Source: Paragonimus skrjabini miyazakii (Eukaryota; Platyhelminthes; Trematoda; Plagiorchiida; Troglotrematidae). From it: a stretch of 64,000 nucleotides of DNA. Where the stretch lies: positions 53,986 to 117,985 of the forward strand of contig JTDE01000028.1 in NCBI GenBank assembly GCA_014338405.1. Direction: 5' to 3'. Position 1 is the first letter of the stretch. Each line of letters opens with the position of its first letter. This document shows positions 46,935-57,925 of this stretch, one piece after another. The notes under the pieces were generated by a model. That model saw only the letters and a list, made by a program, of their open reading frames with translations, made no database searches and was not told where the DNA came from. Both the position numbers and the translations under genes were made by a program.

Positions 46935-49184
46935 CTGGAATGCAAAAACCGGAGTGATAGATTACTTCGTTTACTTTTAGTGAGTGACTAGTCAACCAAT
47001 GGATATAACTAGAATCTAACAGAACTATAAGCCTCGGCCGTCAACCTTTCCTGTCATGTCAACTGATACGTCATTTCAACGGACTAGCAGATAACACTTG
47101 CGCTTGTTGACTTTCCATTCAATCGAGTGTTTTAAAGGCCTTTGTTCGAACTGAGTTTATTACCCCTTATAACCTGTATACTATACAAATGCTTTGTGGT
47201 ACCTCAATCATTGGGTCTTAACTTACGTCAGCAGGCAAGTCAGGAGCAACATGAAAATTGATAATCTACAAGATACCGAGCTTTAAGCGAGCCACTACGT
47301 TGTCTGTCAGTCAACGATTTCAATAACTTCTACTTACTGAAACATTCGTTATTACATTATGATAATACGATTATCACCATGTTATGCCTAAAACAATTAG
47401 ATCGTTAAAACACCAATACATTTTTAGTGCTGACAGGATAGGACCATTTCCGTAAATAACCATTAGAGGGTCAAATCACATGTTTCTTTTCTCCAGTATT
47501 GTAACACGGCTTTTCCTTCAAAGGAAGCCTAGTTGGAAATAAGAGGTTAGAATTGCTCTATTTTTTTTTAAATTTTCAAAACGGAAAAAACCGGCTGTAT
47601 AATTTTGCACAGTCTGTTTGCACGACGACGGCATTTAATGCAGGAATCTGTGTTCAGTCGATTTCCTCATGGACTTCTGCTCATACAGTTTTGTGACTTT
47701 TGGTCAACCGGAAATGTGTTTGCCAATCCGTGGTTTTGAAGAGTTTCCGTTTCAGCTGATTGCTAACATTGAGTTTATAACGGTTCCTCATTCAATCCAT
47801 GCTGGTTCACAATTTCGGGCCTCGCGATAATCTAATCAGATAATGATTGGTTTAACTATAGATCTGTTGTCTGTTTACAAAGTTGTTCAACGAGCCCTCC
47901 TATAGCTGCACTCATTCGTATCTATTCTTCTTGATGATACACTGATAACTTTCGCAGATCAGTTTGACCTAGATACTGTAATTACAGAGAGTCCAAGTTT
48001 ACTTAAGAACAATGAGGTCATACTTAAAAGCATAGGAAAAACTACTGCATTGAAAATTTATGACCTGTGGGTTTGTCCGACGAGTCCAGCTCTACAGACT
48101 AACCCCACCTGGAAACGGGCATACGGTTCTGCTTCTCTTACTTAAGATATATATATAGCTTACTTTACAGGGATTCAACTACCGCTTGTTACTAAATTCG
48201 CGAAGCTGGGAACATTCCCGTACTCAGGTCGGTTTGCTGTAGTAAGTCAATTCTCATTCCATAACAAGTGATTGAGATGAGACTTGGTTTTCAATTACAC
48301 CTGACATAAACTTCCTTATTAACAGAATTGTAAAACTTCAATCCTGAGGCTGTCACGAGTATAGTTGGCCACATCGGAGGTCCCTAACCGGAGAAAATAC
48401 AGGATTGTCACTCCTGACTTTAAAAATGTATGACAGCCTTTGAAAAAGTAAAAACACTGATGTAAAAACCATGAAGCTCATAAATATTAGCTGTTAATAA
48501 CAGTTAGCTAAATTAATTTGGTTCTCACTAATTCACATGTGCCTGAGATGAGCACTAATCCTCATCTACAGAATTTTCTACCGACGTTCAACTGTAACCA
48601 ACCTTGATTTAAGCAGGTATGAATGCTTAGGGAATGTTTCCTGAAACCTGATTTAGCAAAAGGTTACACAAGCATAAGTATGCACGATCTATCCAGTATC
48701 ACTTCACATTCGGCTTACTAGTGCCTCCTGTAGTTAACGTTGTCGGGGAAGCAAAACCAGGCCATTCAACTATTGGCATACTGATGAAAATGTATATGGA
48801 GTAAAACACTGCACACATGTCAGGTCAAAACGAGTCCCCTACCAAGACAGAGATAGACATGCAATCGGTTCACTTCGCCTACAGTCTTTTAATAAGCGGG
48901 GTCTCTAAAAAGAGCACTAATCGATTTTTGGGAGGTGCGTGGACGACTCGAAAAACCTCGGTAGCGTTGACTCTATGTCTGACATTCAACGGGTGTTGCG
49001 CGATCAATGGTGTCGGTCTTCGGTTTCTTGCTGTTTGCATGCGCGTTGTGATACTGTGATCTATCAGGTGTTTGGCCCATTTTGGAACATGTCCACCTGT
49101 TCGATGATGCAACTGGTTGTCTGTTCTGTGGAGATAAGTGACAGAACATCCGCACCTGAATTAAAGAATGTAGGTCAGTTCATA
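46935..49184. other. No supported gene
   Basis: AT-rich until about 48800. From 48880 to 49180 there is a GC-richer segment open on both strands (four overlapping frames of 60-82 codons) with no splice signals or motif I trust. It may be a decayed transposon. Confidence 0.3.
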
Positions 49185-49390
49185 TAAACTGCAAACCGTA
49201 CATAATTGAACAGAGATTGAACATTCTCGTAGAATCTTCGGACTGACCATTTCGAAAAAGAACAATATATCCGAGACTTTGCTCTTCTTGGAGCTCGTCG
49301 TTAGTGCAGAGTTCTGCCAAAGCCAGAAGTTTAACTCTGTCTACGCCCTCGTGTAGAAACCATGTTGACCACTGCGCCGTTGACCCCACA
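49185..49390 (-). mobile_element. tRNA-derived SINE family S1, minus copy
   Basis: Minus strand begins with GTGGGGTCAACGGCGCAGTGG (A box CGGCGCAGTGG), then TGCACTAACGACGAGCTCC, AGAGCAAAGTCTCGG and TCTTTTTCGAAATGGTCAG, matching S1 copies at 57685 and 12765. A 72-codon open frame on this strand is the SINE itself, not a gene. Confidence 0.65.
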
Positions 49391-50780
49391 TTATTCACGA
49401 GGGAAGTATCGTGTGCAAAAGCCTAGCCACATTGATCTGTAAGTACTGCGCAAGCTTCCCTCACTGCTTAACAGAAATCAAAACACCACTCAACAAACCC
49501 AATGACTAGTGTGATTTTAGTTTGAGGAGAGATCTCAAACATGGGGTCATTAATCAAAATTAGCAGGGCAGTTATCTTGTCTCACCTCGGGGGGATCAGA
49601 CAGTCGGAACATGAAATATAGTAGTATCAGCAGATAGGGATCTGAAAGTAGAGAGCTGGTTGTAGCCTTTGTTGTCCCATCACGCCTTGCGTTATTATGT
49701 AGTGGTGACTATTTTGGCATTGAAACCATTGCTACGTATGCAGCAGACAATGAACTACTGTTTTTGGTTTGCAAAATGCTCAATTTACCATGGGATTTGT
49801 AACGTTATTTATAAGCACGTTTCTTAGTATACAGAATGGATGCTGGCAACTAAAGTCGTTCAAACCGTAGCTGCTCTCAGTGGGCATACTTGTAGGAGTT
49901 GTCTAAAGCCTATTTATTTTTTCTGTATTGCCGTGGCATAGAAAAAGTCCTATCAAGATAAACGATTATTGTTCTAGCATAGGATACACCAGTTTAAGTG
50001 CTGAAAACTGAAACACCTGCTGCGTCTCGTTCATGTCAATTTTTCATATCTCACTGGCTCAATAACTTTTGTATTGCCCTGTAGATCCATACCACACACA
50101 CACAGATAAGTGCGAAGTTTTATCGTCCTCATTTTTCGTGAATTAGTTGTAGTTTGCCTTAGCTCAGCTTAAGTTCACAGCCTGGTTGTGATTTGCGCCT
50201 GACCGTAAGATTCTCAGTGGATATTTGGTTGCACCAGACGGGAATTCTATGTTCCAGTGCAAACCGTGATAGCTGATATGACATGGGTGTTCAGATCAGC
50301 TAGGCGACAATAACTAAGGTCCTGGTTGTAACTGAGATGCTAAACCTACTGATTACTTGCAGGTACCAGGTTTTGCTTTGAGGTCACTGTGACATTTTGT
50401 GAACGTCGAATCCGAATGACTACGCTATCGAAGGTAAACAAACCACCTGGCACTGTTTAGTATTTGCGTAAGAAAGCTCGATCCAAACTGGTGCGCAAAA
50501 GAACGTCAATCAGTCATGGTCGGTTGGTTTTTATGCGCAACATGGTATAAGTGGATCGGCTAGCCCTACGTAGACACTTATATAGTAACACATGCTGCAA
50601 ACTGTTTACACGTATTCATCTCTTAACACTTTAGCTACTCTTACCAGCCACACAAAAATGAGGAATAAACACGTTATTCTCTGCATTCATAAATGTTAAA
50701 AACGCATGACATCGCTAACTTCCTGTTTCATAGTCTAACAGCACCCTGCAATCATTTTACAGATATAGTCACCTCACACG
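49391..50780. other. No supported gene
   Basis: No exon or repeat could be supported. A short CA repeat lies at about 50094-50104. Confidence 0.3.
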
Positions 50781-50781
50781 C

Positions 50782-51003
50782 TCAAAAAAGTTCGGTGAGG
50801 CAGATTCCTTTCCTGCTTTGCGTGAGGTACTTCTCCATGCACTCTCTCCCTGATGGGTGAGTTACGATGCACTTTACATTGTTAGGAAGCCTTTCGATGG
50901 AATTGAGCGTTGTGGAAAACGAAACGCGTAGGAATAGTTGGTTTTTTAAATACGACAGTCCATTGAATGTCTCTCCAATAACAGAATGACAGTTCATTGT
51001 CAC
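50782..51003 (-). CDS. Minus-strand open frame, unknown product
   Basis: Frame of 73 codons with coding-like composition: MNCHSVIGETFNGLSYL (from ATG at 50997), then NQLFLRVSFSTTLNSIE and KGICLTELF at the end. A possible donor (AAT|GTAAAG) lies inside near 50873. No partner exon identified. Confidence 0.25.
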   Translation of the reverse strand: MTMNCHSVIGETFNGLSYLKNQLFLRVSFSTTLNSIERLPNNVKCIVTHPSGRECMEKYLTQSRKGICLTELF

Positions 51004-51139
51004 AAAATTGTAAATATAGGGCGTACTGAATGTTCAGACACTTTGTTCGGTTACATCAAATCTGGTATTAACAAGTTAATTTCTTAAACTAAGCTCAGTT
51101 GAGAATGCATTCCACCACAGTAGAATCAAAAATGACCTC

Positions 51140-51215
51140 AATTATGTGCGGATTCGAACCGCAACAGCTTATAATTGTAGCTCACGCTAGTCTATCATAG
51201 ACCACTTTCTTGACT
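51140..51215 (-). mobile_element. tRNA-like sequence (tRNA pseudogene or SINE head)
   Basis: Minus strand: a perfect T arm, TGCGG TTCGAAT CCGCA, with B box GGTTCGAATCC, preceded by ATGATAGACTAGCGTGAGC. The anticodon arm region (AGCTACAATTATAAGCT) does not form a normal anticodon loop, so this is not called as a working tRNA gene. Only one copy seen. Confidence 0.45.
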
Positions 51216-51687
51216 CACAGTGCAATGGAGAGCACTATTCTTATAGTTGGGGTTTTCTTTTGAGCTTATTTTCATTTAGACTCATAGGTTCAGATATAAA
51301 ACATGACTTTTTCAACGTCACTATCCGAGCCAGTACAACATCGCAAGAAATTTCAAATGTGAACCGTGCTCTTCAAAGGTAAATTAAGCCAGACTTTAGT
51401 TGAGACCTGACCCTTTCAATTATTGCTGCATCTGTTGTTTGGACATGAATTTCACGTCACCGTAGTCTACACTTGAACAGCGAATTCCCTTCTCTTAGAG
51501 CCGCCTGCACAATGAGTGAGTTACAGCTAACAGCAAGTCGCCACTAGATTTCCAACTGGAAGTGGACAGCGGTGAATTTAGACTTCAAAATATGCATTGA
51601 ACCTAGACTGATTTCGAATCGACCAGACCGGTTTGGCCATATTGTGGAAAATAAACATAACACATTTGTTTGAGCGCTTTTGGGCAG

Positions 51688-51930
51688 TGCCCATTGCAAC
51701 TGCTCTCGGACTCTAGTTTCATACAATGATAAAGGCAGCTGCGATGGCTGGACGAATTCTTTTTACACAAGTTTATTCGGTTTTACTGAACTTCAAATGT
51801 ACGGCCCAAATACCGACGGTATATTGGCCAATCTATATCACCTCACTATCTTTGTGCTTCATTTAACTCCGGGAAGAGAAATAAACGCGTTGAATGATTC
51901 ATTTGAAATGATGATGTTCAGTTCTACTTT
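51688..51930 (+). CDS. Exon of a plus gene, unknown product
   Basis: The acceptor TTTGAGCGCTTTTGGGCAG opens one base, 80 codons and two bases to TT|GTAAAC. Start AHCNCSRTLVSYNDKGSC, middle GFTELQMYGPNTDGILAN, end LYHLTIFVLHLTPGREI then NDSFEMMMFSST. Clean, coding-like and stop-free. Phase 2 fits the exon at 52033. The end resembles a helical C-terminal domain. Product not recognised. Confidence 0.5.
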
Positions 51931-52032
51931 GTAAACATTGCGTAAAGACAACGTGTGTGGCGCCTGAGTAACATCAAGAACATCCGTGACTATAGCCACA
52001 CACACACATAGAAACGGGATTTTTGCCTGTAG

Positions 52033-52096
52033 ATCACTCTACCGGTATCTACAAGCACTGGACCCTATACACTCACACAATGAAAACACTGTTTAA
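52033..52096 (+). CDS. Terminal exon joined to 51688-51930
   Basis: Strong acceptor (GGGATTTTTGCCTGTAG). In the phase required it reads SLYRYLQALDPIHSHNENTV then TAA. The intron is 102 nt. Another frame of the same exon stays open to 52229 (FVDLGLTIDDETVTYDD) but needs a different phase. Confidence 0.45.
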
Positions 52097-52825
52097 CATT
52101 TGCCCAGTTTACCTGTGTATATACAAGTTTGTGGACTTAGGCTTAACGATAGATGATGAAACGGTAACATATGACGATATGACGAACATCACAATATTAA
52201 AAGGGATTCTTAATACCAAATCACACTAATGAACCTATATAAAAGTCTCGACAATTTGTACTGACACACAGCTTGATGACTGAACGCTTTGGTGAGAGGA
52301 ATCAACGTGCGATTGAAACTATTTGTAATACATACACACATGATCTTCACTTTAAAAAGAAACTGCTTTGTGCCATTTAATCTAATCTGATTCGTTCCAA
52401 GCAGTATAGTCTTGAAACTTTAAAATCATTCAGATTGATGGTTGTTATGCCGATTAGGGAGGATAGTGCGTTAATTAACAAAACATTTCATGTGAAGATG
52501 AAGATATTTACTCCATTTAAAGTTATGTAAGTTGGATAGTAGTACATAGATATACGAGTATATTTGACATCGTTAGTAAGATGAGGGTTGTTGCACGTAT
52601 TCTTCTTTGTGTTAAAGCCTCTAGGTTTGATAGAAACACGTTGGAGGAACGACTTTGAAATCGATCAAGCACAAAATACAACACGCCTGAGTATTTTTAA
52701 GACGGTATTGAGTTATGCTTTCGCATGCTTAAGCCATTCCAACAACAGCTGAAATCATTTGGCTTGTTGCAAACTTGGCTGACTTTTATCTAAAAATCAC
52801 CCAACATCACAAATTTTGAATTTTG

Positions 52826-52912
52826 GCTTGATTCGAACCAGCGACAGAAAGAGTATGCTCAGATGCGTCAGGTGCTGTAACAACTGAGTTACACCGCGAT
52901 GCCAGAAACTCA
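52826..52912 (-). mobile_element. tRNA-derived SINE family S2, minus copy
   Basis: Minus strand: CTGGCATCGCGGTGTAACTC (A box TAACTCAGTTG), middle part, TCTTTCTGTCGCTGGTTCG, B box GGTTCGAATCA. Best preserved S2 copy in the window. Confidence 0.65.
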
Positions 52913-54788
52913 TAAATGTCACAATCTGAGTCAGTTATCTTCTCCATTCGAAAGAGGGTAATCAACTGCTTAGATGGATCAATTATTTCTTACTCATTCA
53001 GGTATTTGGTGGGCGAAACTTAAACCCTTGATTTACTTTACTTGTTCAAGCCTTCTTTCATTTGTCTAAGGATGACTGTTACAAATGGTTTAAGTAACCC
53101 CAGTTAACTTCATCGATTGTACGTATTTCTACCTTTTGAACCTCGTTACAAAAACGAGTTCATTGCTTCTTTAGAAGCAGGTATTAAGCTTAGATGCAGT
53201 CATGTTTTGCTGAGTTTTTTCGACTGTTATACTACAGCCATAATGTCACCACCAGAATGTTGATTACAGCATTGTATTAAAATGGACGAAATTACGCTTG
53301 CCAATCCCAGCACCCAGTCATACTATGTAAGTGGCTGCGATGACTCCGTTACTGTAACAACTGGTTCGTGACATAGAGCTACAAGATATATTGAGTTGTT
53401 TCGTGTGCGCAAGTTAACGCAAGCTGTAGATCTCCGTTACATCATGGAGGTGTCTAACTCAGTTTGAATCATCTCTCTGTCAACTGTTTTTCTGACTCGT
53501 CCTAGTTACTGTTTTCATGCTTGTTGCGTTGTAGATAGCCTGATGATCAAACACAAAAACAAGTCTTGTTGGCTACTTTGTCGTTCTCAATTTGAATCGC
53601 AGCCGTCGGATCAGTGGTGATGCTGGTTGTTTAGGATCTGTTGTTAGGCTGACGCTAAACTGCGACAGCAGCGTGGGCGGGACGAATGGAGGGTTACGTC
53701 ACTAAGTAGACGAAATACCGCAAACGTGGTTCTGAAGTAAGCTAAGAAGAAACAACGTTATCAATCTCATTAATCAAGCAGGACGTTTCAGACAACCAAC
53801 ATCAACAATGACATGAATTCTGTCAATCCTTCAAGTCCAAATCATTTGAGATGAAACGTTTCGCGTTCGTTACGTCACATAGTCCAGTGCAATGCTTCTG
53901 AGTGTGGAAGTGAAGACGGACACGAAATAGTGGCATGTCTAGTAGATGCCGAAATTTTTGTACGTCACAGTTCGACTAATTTACTAGGAGCTTCACACAA
54001 TCCAAACATTTAATCCATAAATTTAGTTGACGTACGCAGTTTTAACATGAACCGTTTGGGTCTTAATTATTGTCAGCCAAACGTTACTACAACGTTCTAG
54101 TAGTTGCCTGACTTCAGGTGGACACTTTGTTGGTTCAGTTCGAACGGTAGAAATGTATTTGCTTGATGGAACAAACAAGGGTGCTTCGACTTGAGGAACT
54201 TATTTATAATCCAGTCGTCTCAATTGTAAAGCTAACCTGTTGAACATCACCCCGTTGATCTTACGGGCAAGTATTTACAACTGTTTTGAGATGCGTGTCC
54301 ATGTATGAGCATCACCGTGATATTCTTGGTAACAAGTTGCGACATGGTTCCGGAGAAAGCACCTTGTGATGGAGTACTTTTAACTCCGTGGAATACAATC
54401 AGTTCTCTCATAATATGAAAAATGATTGCACATCAAGGACAATCACTTGAAAAAGAAAGAAGTTTCAAGAGCACTTGATATTGCAAAACGATAAGTGTTG
54501 CCTAAATTTTTTCATACAAACGGAGTCAGAATAGATTGACTATTGAACACTGTGTCCCCATTAAAGATAAGCTTTCGTATCAATGTTACTCTTATTATGC
54601 ACGTCCTCACCGGCATGAATTTTATTTAATTTGGTATGCTACTCCGTTAACAATTCCATTAACTTACTTCCACGTCCTTTCTCATGGTCATCTGTGAAGA
54701 GAGTGATGCAAAACTTACTGGTAACATGTGCTACCGAACAAAATCAGGAGTACTCTCTCTCTGTCTGTTTGTGTCGTTTAATTGAAAG
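52913..54788. other. No supported gene
   Basis: AT-rich, no open frame with splice signals. A CTCTCTCTCTGTCTG pyrimidine run near 54755 serves the following acceptor. Confidence 0.3.
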
Positions 54789-54919
54789 ACACTAAGAATG
54801 AGTTCATTTATCGTTGTGGTACTGTAAAGTTTGCGGACACTTACACAATGATTTTGAATGTGCGGAAACCGGTGAATGTTGAATGGGCTTCTGACAAACT
54901 TATAATCCAAAAAGCGGAA
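54789..54919 (+). CDS. Exon of a plus gene, unknown product
   Basis: A pyrimidine-rich acceptor (CTCTGTCTGTTTGTGTCG... ending AAAG at 54788) opens two bases plus 43 codons to a donor GAA|GTAAGC. The peptide is TKNEFIYRCGTVKFADTYT, then ILNVRKPVNVEWASDKL, IIQKAE. Alternating hydrophobics suggest a beta-sandwich, extracellular or structural. Phase 0 end fits the exon at 55339. Confidence 0.5.
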
Positions 54920-55338
54920 GTAAGCACTATCAGAATTCTGTTGCTCACCGTCTTGGCCAAAGTTCTGTGCTTTTTAGGATAAATTATAATTCAGTTTGTA
55001 GAATTGAGATCGAATATACGGTATGTTAACTGACCGTTACGTTCTTCGTTGTTTTGACTATGAGGAAAACGTGAACTGATTTCACTTACAATGACCAAAG
55101 CAGAATAAAAACAAGAATATGACGAAACTTCGTTTGTTTACAGCAATCAAATATGTGTAACTGTTTCCCTGTTGTAACGGCTTTCACTAACCTGTCCGAC
55201 GGTATCCTACATAGCTTCAGTAAACTATTAGCAGCCCTTCCTATCAAATCAGACCGCTTCAGAGTATGCAGTTATTAGGGTCAATATCAACGTTAGCTTT
55301 TTTTGCTAAACTTAAACATACGCTTCTTGTTTTCTCAG

Positions 55339-55383
55339 GGATTGGAGTTGTCTAACTACCTGTCTTTCTCAGTAAACAATTAA
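55339..55383 (+). CDS. Following exon (possibly terminal)
   Basis: Very strong acceptor (CTTCTTGTTTTCTCAG). In phase 0 it reads GLELSNYLSFSVNN then TAA. A TCA|GTAAAC site within it could act as donor, in which case the exon ends at 55371 and the gene continues. Confidence 0.45.
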   Translation, partial: GLELSNYLSFSVNN

Positions 55384-55976
55384 AAAGATGTAGAAAAACA
55401 GTGTACTTCATCATTGGCCGGCCTCAGGCCAGTTTTTACAGCAAACAATATGTCATTCATTGTGGTCAACTCTTTCCATTGTCTTATTGATTTAAGTTAA
55501 TAGAAATCGTGACTTTGCAGATAGGCTGTAAGTCCGATAAACACGAACTGAACTCTACTCCACGATTGCACGATGCACTTTATTGTCTCCTTCACTTACA
55601 ATACGCCCCACTAACAATTTTCACATTCTGTTTTGGATGATCAGATTATCTCTTCGTCAATCGGTGTAAATACTGTTACAACCTGTGGTGATTTACATCC
55701 GAAAAGTATGATTGAGTGCATAACACTTATTTCGCACGGGAAACCGTTGCCATTGGAGAGAATCATTTTTTGACCTTGCAAAACTTGTCGAAGATTGAGG
55801 CCTGCTAACCGGTCCAGAAAATTGGTGATGGATATTCAAGGGTCTTTCAAATGGCAATAAGGCACAAACAAAGGTTATGTGTTAGCAACTTGAAAATATC
55901 TAGGATTTTCAAATTTTCGAATCATCGCTGGGTGTGAGCTCCCAATGACTATGCCTCTATGGAGCGAGATATTTAC

Positions 55977-56129
55977 CTGAATCTTAAGAGTGTCGATCTT
56001 ACTTGCTTCTAATTTATTCGTCTCATCGATCCGGCGGAGCCGTGTCTTATAACTAGGAACTGTTACATCATCGTTGAAGACGTTCTTTGAGATATATTCA
56101 CTCAAAGTGGTTTGCAAACGTTTAGCATA
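55977..56129 (-). CDS. Exon of a minus gene, unknown product
   Basis: The acceptor ACAAATTATTGTCCAG and donor CAG|GTAAAT enclose exactly 51 codons, phase 0 to 0: YAKRLQTTLSEYISKNVF, then VPSYKTRLRRIDETNKL and EASKIDTLKIQ. It is charged, hydrophilic and helical, like a coiled-coil or adaptor region. The other strand is closed. One of the cleanest exons in the window; family not recognised. Confidence 0.55.
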
Positions 56130-57441
56130 CTGGACAATAATTTGTTAACCACAGATCTAAAGCATTATCATAAGGGTGTCGGTGCTTAATTTGGATGAAT
56201 CCAACGTTACACATTCTGACATCACTAGAGCTTACTTGTGGAAGTTTATACCCCGGCGACGTGACAGAAGTGAGCAGCTTTGCTCTTAAGCACAGTTTCG
56301 TGCAGAAAAGTAACCATTAACTTGCATCATTCAAAGATAGTCCCGTTCGCGTTTCTAAATTTCTGGCCGGATTTGGCTTCGGTGCGTTGTCCAAGCAAAT
56401 CCTACTCTTGGCTGACGACGTTTTAGTATCGTCCATCCGAAACCATCAGCACCCTTTATGACCCTTTGCTATATGGCCGGAGGCTTATTCTGTCATTTTG
56501 AAACCTTCAAGATTTTTCCACGGTAAACTGCCTATCCATCGTAGCCTTGGTTCAACCGTATTCACCCGGTTACAGCAAACAATGTTGTGTTTAGCTTGCC
56601 GTGGTTCAAACTGGTCCAGGTTAGCTCTTCACAATAGGGGTGCCGATGTTTGTAGCTCACATACCTACATACATCGCGGTGAACCAATTAGTAACAGTTA
56701 ATCGGCTTTGACTTGGCAAGGCTTGCACTCGTATTTTATCAGTGAGCGTTCTCATTAAGTGTTGTCCAACATAAACCGGTCACATTGACGTGATGGCTCA
56801 AAGTAGATGACACTGATGCTTTATAGCACAAAATGGAGGCCAGACAGAAGGCTGGACCACCATCATTGAAGTGACAGGTCCACCAGCCATGTTGGGTGAA
56901 CAAACACGCACTGTAGTGCCATTATGGAATAAGCGGTCGCGTTAACGCTTGTTTGTGGACTCATTCCAAATCACAGTGATAAGTAATGTCGTCTCAATGG
57001 GTATGGCTGTTGTCACGTGGTACAGGGTGTTGACAGTGAAAGCCATCTTTGTGATGAAGAGGTGCCGAACAGTTTGAATGGTGGTGATATTACAGTGGAA
57101 CTGAGCTTGCAACCTGGACAAGACCATGGGCTTCAAAAAGCCGATCTAGAGTGAACGTGCGTGAATCGGTCAATAGTGGTTTCATCAAACATTTACAAAC
57201 AGGGTGGAATCTCAGCAGTTGCCTCTTTTAGCTTTTAACGTAACGCATCAAAACATCTTAAAAGCACCCGGCAACATTCGTTGTCTCCTCAGGAAATCAG
57301 CCGGCATTGGAGGCGCCAGATATGCTACTGACTGAGAGAAGCCTAGTTAGTGGGATCACTCACCAACTCAATATCTACCACTCGTACGTTTTAAGTATAT
57401 TATGTTACAACATAGTAGTATGTGAGAGCAAGTGTGCATCG

Positions 57442-57672
57442 TTAGTAAGTAATTGGGAAAAGCGGACACTCAATCGATTTCCCTTGTGAGTAATCGGTAA
57501 TTAAAATACCGCCCAAAAAGTTAATGATTTCTGTTATTTCAACTTGGAGAGAGGTCCTAGTCAAGGGTAAGCGATTGGAGTTAACAGACAGTAACTGTGT
57601 CTCCTTTAGAGGCGATCGGGCAACATGATCATTACTCACAAGCGAAAATGGTTGATATGATAATTCGCTCAT
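57442..57672 (-). CDS. Minus-strand open frame, probably an exon
   Basis: Frame of 76 codons: MSELSYQPFSLVSNDHV, then LLSVNSNRLPLTRTSLQV and NFLGGILITDYSQGKSIE. Stop-free with balanced composition. A GTGAGT inside (57629) could be a donor after TTTTCGCTT. It may belong with the minus exons at 56.1, 61.5 and 62.1 kb. Product unknown. Confidence 0.3.
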   Translation of the reverse strand: MSELSYQPFSLVSNDHVARSPLKETQLLSVNSNRLPLTRTSLQVEITEIINFLGGILITDYSQGKSIECPLFPITY

Positions 57673-57684
57673 GCCTAGTGTGAA

Positions 57685-57925
57685 GTCAGTGACGCAATGG
57701 TCAACAGGTTTGCCTCGAGAAAAGCGTGGCCGGAGTTCTAGCCGCGGCAGTGGCGAGGATATGCACTACTGAAGAGCTCTAATCAAAGAGGAAAACTCGG
57801 GTTTAGTGTTTTTTTTCGAAAGGGACTGACTGGAAAGTCTATAGGAATGCGACAGCTGCGATTAGTTGCGGGTGATATTCAATCTATATGAAAACCAAAA
57901 TCCCCTACTACTAATCAGTAATCGT
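57685..57925 (+). mobile_element. tRNA-derived SINE family S1, plus copy joined to LINE C
   Basis: Starts GTGACGCAATGGTCAACAGG (A-box-like TGACGCAATGG), then GTGGCCGGAGTTCTAGCC, TGCACTACTGAAGAGCTC, CTCGGGTTTAGTG, GAATGCGACAGCTGCGATTA, and a tail AAAATCCCCTACTACTAATC. The tail runs straight into the LINE C reverse transcriptase at about 57926. Confidence 0.75.

Noticed and set aside
48817..49187. Four overlapping frames on both strands
   Set aside because: No frame has splice borders or a motif; long shared openness is probably due to higher GC content.
49180..49398. 72-codon minus-strand open frame
   Set aside because: It lies wholly within a SINE S1 copy; the same blocks occur in four other places.
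53528..53560. CTGATGATC resembling a hammerhead core
   Set aside because: No GAAAC strand or closing stems follow.
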